The position numbers and the translations under genes are program-made. A stretch of 5,242 nt of DNA, from positions 1-5,242 of the forward strand of contig CAIRYF010000293.1 in the NCBI GenBank assembly GCA_903882725.1. Reading direction: 5' to 3'. Source of the DNA: an uncultured Simplicispira sp. (GTDB lineage Bacteria > Pseudomonadota > Gammaproteobacteria > Burkholderiales > Burkholderiaceae_C). This document shows positions 1 to 5,242 of the stretch, piece by piece; the first letter of the stretch is position 1; each line of letters opens with the position of its first letter. The notes beneath the pieces are model-generated. The model saw only the letters and a list, made by a program, of their open reading frames with translations. It ran no database searches and was not told the origin of the DNA.

Positions 1-1206
1 GGCGACTGCCGTCACCATCTTGGCGCCGTCGCGGGCGATGCCGCCGTTTTCGTACTTGCGGCCGACCATGAAGCCGGTGATGTTCTGCAGGAAGACGAGC
101 GGGATGCCGCGTTGGGCGCAGAGTTCGATGAAATGCGCGCCCTTCAACGCCGATTCGCTGAACAAAATGCCGTTGTTGGCGACGATGCCGACCGGGTAGC
201 CGTAGATCCGCGCGAAGCCGCAAACCAGCGTCGTGCCGTAGCGCGCCTTGAATTCGTCGAAATCGGAGCCGTCGACGATGCGGGCGATGATTTCGCGGAC
301 GTCGAAGGGTTTTTTCGAGTCGGTCGGGATGACACCGTACAGCTCCTCGGCGGCATAGGCCGGCTCGGTGGGCATCGTCAGCGTGAACGGCGGCTGTTTC
401 TTCCAGTTGAGATCCTTGACGATGCGCCGGGCGATGGCCAGCGCGTGGGCGTCGTTCTCGGCCAGATGGTCGACGACGCCGGAGATGCGCGTATGGACGT
501 CGGCGCCGCCGAGGTCTTCGGCCGAGACGACTTCACCGGTCGCCGCTTTCACCAGCGGCGGGCCGCCCAAAAAGATCGTGCCCTGATTCTTGACGATGAT
601 CGACTCGTCGCACATCGCCGGCACGTAGGCGCCGCCGGCCGTGCATGAACCCATGACGGCGGCGATCTGCGGGATGCCGGCGGCCGACAGGTTGGCCTGG
701 TTGAAGAAGATGCGGCCGAAGTGTTCCTTGTCCGGGAAGACCTCGTCCTGCATGGGCAAAAAGGCGCCGCCGGAATCGACGAGATAGACGCAGGGCAGGC
801 GGTTTTCGAGGGCGATTTCCTGGGCGCGCAGGTGTTTCTTGACGGTCAGCGGGTAGTAGGTGCCGCCCTTCACGGTCGCATCGTTGGCGACGACCATGCA
901 TTCGACACCATTGACCCTGCCTATGCCGGCGATCACCGAAGCCGCCGGCACGTCACCGCCGTACATGCCGTAGGCGGCGAACTGGCCGATTTCGAGGAAG
1001 GGCGTGCCGGGGTCGAGCAGGCCGTTGACCCGCTCGCGCGGCAGCAGCTTGCCGCGCGCCAAGTGCTTGGCGCGGGCCGCCTCGCCGCCGCCTTCAAAAA
1101 TTTGGGCGATGTGCGCATTCAGGTCATCGACCAGCGCGCGCATGGCCTGGGCGTTGGCCAAAAAATCGGCCGAGCGGGCGTTCAATTGGGTGGGCAAAAC
1201 GGGCAT
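1..1206 (-). CDS. liuB: Methylcrotonyl-CoA carboxylase, carboxyltransferase (beta) subunit; 3' part outside window
   Basis: Biotin-dependent carboxyltransferase that moves CO2 from carboxybiotin on the alpha subunit (LiuD/MCCA) to 3-methylcrotonyl-CoA, giving 3-methylglutaconyl-CoA in cytoplasmic leucine degradation. I translated the open frame by hand: 402 uninterrupted codons from ATG 1206 to the window edge, about three quarters of the roughly 535-residue family length. Seen: [20 protein letters not shown] near residues 39-58, [12 protein letters not shown] at 108-119, [10 protein letters not shown] near 142-151, the oxyanion-hole type motif [13 protein letters not shown] at 186-198, then [20 protein letters not shown] and, near the edge, [15 protein letters not shown]. 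These match MCC-beta rather than the PccB or AccD branches as I know them. The start is backed by GGAAAGA (1212-1218) 5 nt upstream. The second half of the active site lies outside the window. It is divergent from the AraC gene. Its codon choice differs clearly from all neighbours. A related acyl-CoA carboxylase (geranyl-CoA type) is the main alternative. Confidence 0.93.
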   Translation of the reverse strand, partial: MPVLPTQLNARSADFLANAQAMRALVDDLNAHIAQIFEGGGEAARAKHLARGKLLPRERVNGLLDPGTPFLEIGQFAAYGMYGGDVPAASVIAGIGRVNGVECMVVANDATVKGGTYYPLTVKKHLRAQEIALENRLPCVYLVDSGGAFLPMQDEVFPDKEHFGRIFFNQANLSAAGIPQIAAVMGSCTAGGAYVPAMCDESIIVKNQGTIFLGGPPLVKAATGEVVSAEDLGGADVHTRISGVVDHLAENDAHALAIARRIVKDLNWKKQPPFTLTMPTEPAYAAEELYGVIPTDSKKPFDVREIIARIVDGSDFDEFKARYGTTLVCGFARIYGYPVGIVANNGILFSESALKGAHFIELCAQRGIPLVFLQNITGFMVGRKYENGGIARDGAKMVTAVA

Positions 1207-1223
1207 GGATGTCTTTCCGAAGG

Positions 1224-1283
1224 CACAAAAAAAGGGAGGGGCAGTAGCAGACACCCGCACTCAGCGGCCAAGCTTTTTTTGTG
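1224..1283. repeat. 11-bp perfect inverted repeat in the liuB leader
   Basis: CACAAAAAAAG (1224-1234) and CTTTTTTTGTG (1273-1283) are exact reverse complements separated by 38 bp. Neither arm can be extended. On the liuB transcript the 3' arm ends just before the GGAAAGA ribosome binding site, so a stem here would sit next to the initiation region. The arms are low-complexity A/T runs, so chance is a real possibility. As DNA, two phased A-tracts could also bend the promoter region. Confidence 0.45.
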
Positions 1284-1408
1284 GATAAAAACCAAAAACA
1301 GCCCAACGCCAGCACGGTTCCTGTCGCAAGAATACGCGCCCCAGCGGTGATAAGGTAGCCACTGTGGTTGCAAATGACGCCACCTTTATTTTTACCCAAT
1401 GCCTAGCC

Positions 1409-2476
1409 ATGCCTTCCATACCACACCACGCCAGCGCCCACGTCGTTCTTCCTGCCCTGACGCCGCAAGCCCCCGCTGCCACGCCAATGGCGTTTGTGCT
1501 GGCTATCGTGCAAGCCTGTGAAAACGCTGGCCTTGCGCCCCAGCTGCTGCTGCAGCAGGCACAAATTGCGCCAGAGACGGTGGCAAACCCCGATGCCCGT
1601 GTGACGGCGTGGCAGTTCGAGCGCCTCTCGGGCTTGGCCATGCAAGCGCTGGACGACGAGGCGCTGGGCTGGTTCAGCCGCCGCCTGCCGTGGGGCAGTT
1701 ATGGGATGTTGGCGCGGGCCTCGATCAGCGCGCCGCATTTGCAGTTGGCAATTGCCCGCTGGTGCCGCCACCACGGCCTGCTGACGCAAGACATCACACT
1801 GGCGCTGGCGGTGCGCGGCGAGATGGCAGAAATCACCGTCACCGAGCAGCACGATTTGGGCGCGCTGCGCGAGTTTTGTTTGGTCTCGGTGCTGCGCAAC
1901 ATCCACGGGCTGGCCTGTTGGTGGATTGATTCGCGCATTCCGCTGCAGGGCGCGCAGTTTCCGTTTGCCGCACCGGCGCACGCCAGCGCCTACAGCGTGT
2001 TGTTTTCGGGCAGTACCCGTTTTGGCATGGGCCCGGCGACGCTGCGCTTTGATGCCCGCTATTTGCAGTTGCCGCTGCAACGCGACGAAGCGGCGCTGCG
2101 CCAAATGCTAGAGCGCGCCCTGCCGCTCACCGTGCTGCAATACCGGCGCGACCGCCTGCTGGTGCAGCGCGTGCGCCAAGCACTGGCCGCCGCCCCCGGC
2201 AGCGCCCACAGCGCCGAGGCGCTGGCCGAGCGCCTGCACCTGTCGCCGCGCACACTGCACCGCCAGTTGAAAGAAGAAGGCGCTTCCCTGCAAGCGCTCA
2301 AAGACGAAGTACGCCGCGAACGCGCCATCGATCTGTTGCACCGCACCGACCGCGCCATCAAACAAGTAGCCTACGAGGCCGGTTTTACCAACGACAAAAG
2401 CTTTATCCGCGCCTTTCGCACGTGGACGGGCCAGTCGCCAGCGCAATTTCGGCGCAATGCGCGGTCAGCCTGCTAA
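1409..2476 (+). CDS. AraC-family transcriptional regulator (arabinose-binding-like N-terminus, C-terminal double HTH)
   Basis: DNA-binding transcription factor, 355 residues from ATG 1409. The N-terminal part (about residues 29-215, beginning AFVLAIVQACENAGL and including EALGWFSRRLPWGSYGML) resembles the arabinose-binding-like domain (PF12625 type) found in many proteobacterial AraC proteins, which are effector-responsive activators. The C-terminus has both AraC helix-turn-helices: SAEALAERLHLSPRTLHRQL near 268-287, and IKQVAYEAGFTNDKSFIRAF near 317-336, followed by the family-typical TGQSPAQFRR. The start is uncertain. GTG 1364 would add 15 residues and has AAGG at 1352-1355, 8 nt upstream. 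ATG 1409 has no visible Shine-Dalgarno, but the bases between are AT-rich and do not look coding. ATG 1487 is a third option. It is divergent from liuB and convergent with kbp (46 bp). That position suggests control of liuB, which is inference; no ligand can be read from the sequence. Confidence 0.9.
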   Translation: MPSIPHHASAHVVLPALTPQAPAATPMAFVLAIVQACENAGLAPQLLLQQAQIAPETVANPDARVTAWQFERLSGLAMQALDDEALGWFSRRLPWGSYGMLARASISAPHLQLAIARWCRHHGLLTQDITLALAVRGEMAEITVTEQHDLGALREFCLVSVLRNIHGLACWWIDSRIPLQGAQFPFAAPAHASAYSVLFSGSTRFGMGPATLRFDARYLQLPLQRDEAALRQMLERALPLTVLQYRRDRLLVQRVRQALAAAPGSAHSAEALAERLHLSPRTLHRQLKEEGASLQALKDEVRRERAIDLLHRTDRAIKQVAYEAGFTNDKSFIRAFRTWTGQSPAQFRRNARSAC

Positions 2477-2522
2477 GTTGGCTTTTAGGGTCTGCCTTGC
2501 GCCGGGATGGATTTTTGCCGTT

Positions 2523-3011
2523 TTACAGCGCAGGAATGCGCAGCTTTTGGCCGGGATAGATTTTGTCGGGGTTGCTCAACATGGGCTTGTTGGCTTCAAA
2601 AATCTTCGGATATTTGTTGGCATCGCCATAGTAGGTTTTAGCAATGGCCGAGAGCGTATCGCCGCGCACCACGTCGTGGTATTGCGCTTCGGGCTCAGGG
2701 TTGGTGACGCTCATCAGGTTTTCGACGCTGGTCACGCTGGCCACGTTGCCGCAGCACAGGGTGATTTTTTCTTTGGCCGCTTGCGTGGGCGCTTCGCCTT
2801 GCACCGTGACTTTGCCTAGCGCGCCGTCATAGGACACTTGCAGGGCGCTGGCACCGAGGTTTTGCGCGGTGATGTAGCTCTCGATAGCCTTGGCTGCATT
2901 GGCATTGAGATTTTCTGGCGACGACGCTGCTGGCGCAACGGTTGCCGCCTGCGCGTCTTTGCCGCTAAACAATTTTTCGCCTGCATCCTTGATGAAACTG
3001 AACAAACCCAT
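2523..3011 (-). CDS. kbp: Kbp/YgaU-type BON-LysM protein (potassium-binding protein family)
   Basis: Small 162-residue protein with the layout of E. coli Kbp (YgaU, 149 residues), a cytoplasmic K+ sensor needed for normal growth at high potassium. Seen: the conserved amphipathic start MGLFSFIKDAGEKLF with no signal peptide, an Ala/Ser-rich linker (about 20-35) longer than in E. coli, a BON domain (about 37-103), and a LysM domain (about 111-160) with YHDVVRGDTLSAIAKTYYGD and the strongly conserved closing segment KIFEANKPML, PDKIYPGQKLRIP. The start is supported by GGGAG (3018-3022) 6 nt upstream of ATG. The BON segment carries an adjacent cysteine pair (C86-C87) where E. coli has none as I recall it. 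It is transcribed away from coaX and towards the AraC gene, as a single gene. K+ binding by this homologue is inferred from family membership; genome annotation often calls it simply LysM domain-containing protein. Confidence 0.93.
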   Translation of the reverse strand: MGLFSFIKDAGEKLFSGKDAQAATVAPAASSPENLNANAAKAIESYITAQNLGASALQVSYDGALGKVTVQGEAPTQAAKEKITLCCGNVASVTSVENLMSVTNPEPEAQYHDVVRGDTLSAIAKTYYGDANKYPKIFEANKPMLSNPDKIYPGQKLRIPAL

Positions 3012-3052
3012 GTCTATCTCCCGTGTCTGATTGAAAAACCAGTACCCACTGT

Positions 3053-3102
3053 AGCGCCAAAACAGCAGCGATGTTGTCGGGCCACAGCGCCAAATTGGCC
3101 CG
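3053..3102. promoter_or_regulatory. Possible operator region between kbp and coaX (direct repeat plus dyad)
   Basis: The 160-bp divergent spacer holds a 9-bp direct repeat AGCGCCAAA at 3053-3061 and 3086-3094 (33 bp apart, near three helical turns), and an inverted repeat CGGGCC (3078-3083) / GGCCCG (3097-3102). A second small dyad, GCCAA-A-TTGGC (3089-3099), overlaps it. Together they make a compact symmetrical block midway between two divergent starts, where a regulator could act on both. I could not place convincing -35/-10 pairs for either gene. Chance GC-rich symmetry is possible. Confidence 0.3.
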
Positions 3103-3171
3103 GCGCGCTATACAACGGACAAATTGTTGCTAAAGGTGTTTGTCTGCTGAAAACTCGGGATAATCCGCCGC

Positions 3172-3939
3172 ATGACATTTTTGGCCATCGACGTCGGCAA
3201 CACCCGCCTCAAATGGGCGTTGTATGAGGCGCCTCAACCAGGGGCTGCACTGCTTGCGCAGGGGGCAGAGTTTCTCGATCACATCGACCGCTTGGCCGAA
3301 TGTGCTTGGACTTCTTTGCCTGCGCCGACGCGGATGCTTGGTTGCGTGGTGGCAGGTGACGCCGTCAAGCGGCGCGTCGAAGAGCAAATGGAGTTGTGGG
3401 ATGTCTCGGCCAATTGGGTGGTTGCGTCGGCGCAAGAGGCGGGCCTGCGCAACGGCTACGACCACCCCTCGCGCCTTGGCTGCGATCGCTGGGTGGCAAT
3501 GATTGGCGCACGCCAGCACCTGCTGGCCCGTGGCCCAGCGCGCCCGCTGATCGTTGTCATGGTCGGCACGGCAGTGACGGTGGAAGCCATTGATATCGAC
3601 GGCACCTTTTTGGGCGGCCTGATTTTGCCGGGCCACGGCATCATGCTGCGCGCCCTCGAATCGGGCACCGCCGGTCTGCACGTGCCCACCGGCGAGGTGC
3701 GGCTGTTCCCGACCAACACCAGCGACGCTTTGACCAGCGGCGGCACCTACGCCATTGCCGGGGCGGTCGAGCGCATGGTGCAGCACCTAGCGCAGCACTG
3801 CGGCACCGAGCCAGTCTGCATGATGACGGGGGGTGCTGGCTGGAAAATGGCACCCAGCATGGGGCGCCCTTTTGAGCTGATGGACAACTTGATTTTTGAC
3901 GGTTTAATCGAAATTGCGGCGCGGCGCTTTGTGCCCTAA
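3172..3939 (+). CDS. coaX: Type III pantothenate kinase
   Basis: Cytoplasmic kinase that phosphorylates pantothenate with ATP, the first step of coenzyme A synthesis; the type III enzyme belongs to the ASKHA fold and is not feedback-inhibited by CoA. The 255-residue length is normal for the family. Seen: nucleotide-binding motif [11 protein letters not shown] (5-15), the [15 protein letters not shown] block (93-107) with the expected catalytic Asp at D105, [10 protein letters not shown] (132-141), GGLILPG (148-154), [15 protein letters not shown] (188-202), and MTGGAGWKM (218-226). Two positions depart from the pattern I know from Pseudomonas (DLGTAVTSD): M130 precedes VGTA where Asp is found, and E138 stands for the second Asp. 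The Shine-Dalgarno is weak (GGGA at 3157-3160, 11 nt from ATG), but the protein begins exactly where the family does. In many betaproteobacteria coaX follows birA; here no birA is adjacent and coaX stands alone, convergent with the next gene. Confidence 0.95.
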   Translation: MTFLAIDVGNTRLKWALYEAPQPGAALLAQGAEFLDHIDRLAECAWTSLPAPTRMLGCVVAGDAVKRRVEEQMELWDVSANWVVASAQEAGLRNGYDHPSRLGCDRWVAMIGARQHLLARGPARPLIVVMVGTAVTVEAIDIDGTFLGGLILPGHGIMLRALESGTAGLHVPTGEVRLFPTNTSDALTSGGTYAIAGAVERMVQHLAQHCGTEPVCMMTGGAGWKMAPSMGRPFELMDNLIFDGLIEIAARRFVP

Positions 3940-3955
3940 AACCGGGGCAAATTTT
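3932..3955 (+). terminator. Weak candidate intrinsic terminator at the end of coaX
   Basis: TGCCC (3932-3936) can pair with GGGCA (3945-3949), extendable by one T-G pair, across the coaX stop codon, followed by AATTTT (3950-3955). The stem is only 5-6 bp and the T-run is short. It fills the whole 14-bp gap between coaX and the convergent gene, so if it works it would end the coaX transcript. On the other strand no T-run follows. Confidence 0.3.
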
Positions 3956-4727
3956 AGTGGTGCAGTTCGGTGCGCGCCATTTCTATGTCCAGGCGCTCTA
4001 GGGCATCAGCGGCTTCGCTGGTGGCGGCTTGTTCGTACAGCGCAGTCGCTTCTTTCATTTTCAGTACGCCTTCCAAGATAACCAAGGCATTGGCATATTC
4101 AATGCACCCAATGGCCGAGCCAGGGTGCAGTTGCAGCGCTTCTTGAAAGAGCTTGAGGCTCTTGTCCTTTTTAGCGCCGTAGGTCATGGAGCCAATCAGC
4201 GCCCCCACCTTGTCTATCACCTCGGCATGAAATGCTCCCAGCGTAATGCGCGCATCAGCGTGGTGGGGTGCCAGGGCAATGGTTTTTTCTAGCGATTCTT
4301 TGATTTTGTTGCCCAGTCCTTGCGCCAGCGCTTTGGCGACACTGATGCTTTGGCTGTAGCGGTTAAGCGCGTAGGCGTGCCAATACCAAGCATTGGGGTT
4401 TTGCGGCTCATCATCGGCCAGAGCTTGGGCGCGTTCGGCCACCTGCAAGAAAAGATCTAAGCGGGTTTTTTCTTTTTCTTCCAGATAAGTTGCATAGATG
4501 GCCGTGGCTTTGGCTGCCACGGTTGCGCCCGGGTTGCCTGCCTGCCTGCCCGCCTCGGCAGCTGCCTGAAAATCGCCGTTGTGCAGCAGAGCCCATGCTT
4601 GCAGCACGGCGGTTTGTAGCGGCAGAGGCTCGGCATCACCCATATGCAGGCGTGCCCAGTATGTTTTTAGGTTGGCAGCATCAAAGTGGTAGTCGCCGAG
4701 GTGCGGAAATGGGGTCCATTTCGCCAT
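3954..4727 (-). CDS. Tetratricopeptide-like helical repeat protein of unknown function
   Basis: 257 residues, no signal peptide or membrane segment, so probably cytoplasmic. I do not recognise a named gene. The sequence reads as stacked helix pairs of TPR type: ALLHNGDFQAAAEAGRQAG (46-64), NPNAWYWHAYALNRYSQSIS (110-129), KESLEKTIALAPHHADARIT (143-162), KSLKLFQEALQLHPGSAIGC (189-208), and a last pair ending near 240. The unit spanning 143-220, with LGAFHAEVIDKVGALIGSMTYGAK between two TPRs, recalls the layout of RMDN-like proteins (regulator of microtubule dynamics family); this is a resemblance from memory, not a search. TPR proteins usually act as binding scaffolds; no partner can be inferred. 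The start is strong: AGGAGA (4733-4738) lies 5 nt upstream of ATG 4727. GC content is visibly lower than in liuB or the AraC gene. It is convergent with coaX (14 bp) and divergent from rfbB. Confidence 0.88.
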   Translation of the reverse strand: MAKWTPFPHLGDYHFDAANLKTYWARLHMGDAEPLPLQTAVLQAWALLHNGDFQAAAEAGRQAGNPGATVAAKATAIYATYLEEKEKTRLDLFLQVAERAQALADDEPQNPNAWYWHAYALNRYSQSISVAKALAQGLGNKIKESLEKTIALAPHHADARITLGAFHAEVIDKVGALIGSMTYGAKKDKSLKLFQEALQLHPGSAIGCIEYANALVILEGVLKMKEATALYEQAATSEAADALERLDIEMARTELHH

Positions 4728-4840
4728 GGATGTCTCCTGGGATGTGGTGGGGATGGACGACTTTCTCCAACTCCTGCGGCTACTGTAACCGAGACCCCCA
4801 GATTCACCCTATTGGTGCAATGCAGCATTTTTATTGCCAG

Positions 4841-4849
4841 TGGGATAAT
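4841..4849 (+). promoter_or_regulatory. Candidate extended -10 promoter element for rfbB
   Basis: TGGGATAAT fits the extended -10 form (TG-N followed by a hexamer with 5 of 6 matches to TATAAT). It lies 39 bp before the rfbB ATG, giving a predicted leader of roughly 30 nt. No good -35 hexamer is found at the usual distance, which extended -10 promoters can tolerate. No experimental support. Confidence 0.35.
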
Positions 4850-4888
4850 CGTCGGCTTTGCCTGCGGGCAGCTTTTACGGAATCTCGC

Positions 4889-5242
4889 ATGATCCTCGTC
4901 ACCGGCGGTGCCGGCTTTATTGGTGCCAATTTTGTGCTCGACTGGCTGCGTGGCAGCGACGAGGGCGTGCTCAACCTCGACAAACTCACCTACGCCGGCA
5001 ACTTGCACAACCTAGTTAGTCTGCAAGGCGATGTGCGCCACACTTTTGTGCAGGGCGATATTGGTGACAGCGCCTTGGTGGCGCGCCTGCTGGCCCAGCA
5101 CCAGCCACGCGCCGTCATCAACTTTGCCGCTGAGTCGCACGTCGATCGCTCCATCCACGGCCCAGAAGATTTCATCCAAACCAACGTCGTCGGCAGTTTT
5201 AGGCTTTTAGAGGCTGTAAGGCACTATTGGCAAGCGCTTGCA
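4889..5242 (+). CDS. rfbB: dTDP-glucose 4,6-dehydratase; 3' part outside window
   Basis: NAD-dependent short-chain dehydrogenase/reductase-fold enzyme (RfbB/RmlB) that converts dTDP-glucose to dTDP-4-keto-6-deoxyglucose, the second step of dTDP-L-rhamnose synthesis for O-antigen and other surface glycans. The 118 codons present are about one third of the usual 350 or so. Seen: Rossmann motif TGGAGFIG (5-12), NLDKLTYAGN (29-38) with the Asp that holds the NAD ribose, and INFAAESHVDRSIHGPEDF (77-95), which is diagnostic for this enzyme, followed by TNVVGSFRLLEA. The catalytic Tyr-X-X-X-Lys lies beyond the edge. ATG 4889 matches the family start and has GGA (4879-4881) 7 nt upstream. An in-frame ATG at 4820 would add 23 residues unlike the family and has no ribosome binding site. 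The rest of the rml genes (rfbD, rfbA, rfbC) probably follow to the right; that is expectation, not seen. UDP-glucuronate or other sugar epimerases are less likely given the ESHVDRSI block. Confidence 0.94.
   Translation, partial: MILVTGGAGFIGANFVLDWLRGSDEGVLNLDKLTYAGNLHNLVSLQGDVRHTFVQGDIGDSALVARLLAQHQPRAVINFAAESHVDRSIHGPEDFIQTNVVGSFRLLEAVRHYWQALA

Noticed and set aside
112..1350. Long plus-strand open frames opposite liuB (112-648 and 721-1350)
   Set aside because: They are antisense to a clear, full-frame LiuB protein. Their translations are Arg/Asp/Gly-rich with no recognisable domain, as expected from the complement of GC-rich coding sequence.
1403..2104. 233-codon minus-strand open frame inside the AraC gene
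   Set aside because: It is antisense to well-supported AraC coding sequence; its translation is Gln/Arg-rich without domain features, and it would need the convincing sense protein to be false.
2477..2522. Possible bidirectional terminator between the AraC gene and kbp
   Set aside because: I looked for a GC stem followed by a T-run on either strand and found short T-runs but no stem longer than a few bases.
3124..3164. TTGTTG and GATAAT as a coaX promoter
   Set aside because: The two hexamers are 29 bp apart, far from the 16-18 bp needed, and no alternative -35 fits; GATAAT also lies only 7 nt before the start codon.
3130..3786. 218-codon minus-strand open frame opposite coaX
   Set aside because: coaX motifs are all present on the other strand; this frame has no family resemblance and no ribosome binding site that stands out.
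4502..4522. 7-bp perfect inverted repeat CCGTGGC/GCCACGG
   Set aside because: It lies inside TPR coding sequence with no T-run or promoter context; a 7-bp stem in GC-rich DNA is expected by chance.
4537..4556. CCTG tetranucleotide run within the TPR gene, possible slippage (phase variation) site
   Set aside because: Only three perfect units followed by degenerate ones; too short to support slippage, and the encoded frame is intact.
4820..4888. Upstream in-frame ATG extending rfbB by 23 residues
   Set aside because: The added residues (Trp/Cys/Arg-rich) do not match the family, whose members begin at the Rossmann strand, and there is no ribosome binding site before 4820.

Overview
The window looks like ordinary chromosomal DNA of a betaproteobacterium, most likely of the Comamonadaceae/Burkholderiales type. 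The grounds are the GC-rich, TTT/CAA-tolerant codon style of most genes, a type III (CoaX) pantothenate kinase, a Kbp-type BON-LysM protein, and an AraC-type regulator with an arabinose-binding-like N-terminus. The taxonomic call is inference from sequence style and gene content, not from a search. I see no rRNA, tRNA, insertion sequence, CRISPR array or integrase.

There are six protein genes. Base 1 to 1206 (minus) is the first 402 codons of liuB, the carboxyltransferase subunit of methylcrotonyl-CoA carboxylase (leucine breakdown), running off the left edge. 1409-2476 (plus) is a divergent AraC-family regulator. 2523-3011 (minus) is kbp/ygaU, a small cytoplasmic BON-LysM protein of the potassium-binding type. 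3172-3939 (plus) is coaX, pantothenate kinase. 3954-4727 (minus) is an unnamed tetratricopeptide-like protein. 4889-5242 (plus) is the first 118 codons of rfbB/rmlB, dTDP-glucose 4,6-dehydratase, running off the right edge.

The six genes alternate strictly in direction (-,+,-,+,-,+), so no two can share an operon inside the window. The three divergent spacers (about 202, 160 and 161 bp) must hold the promoters. The two convergent spacers are very short (46 and 14 bp). The only pair with a plausible functional link is liuB and the AraC regulator; the others belong to separate processes: CoA synthesis, potassium or envelope stress, unknown, and dTDP-rhamnose and related sugar synthesis.

I did not find a convincing undescribed system. 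The observations most worth checking are a sharp change in codon choice between liuB and all its neighbours (Phe TTC 15 of 19 against 7 of 36), an 11-bp perfect inverted repeat in the liuB leader close to its ribosome binding site, the possible role of the AraC protein as a leucine-catabolism regulator, and dyad and direct repeats between kbp and coaX.
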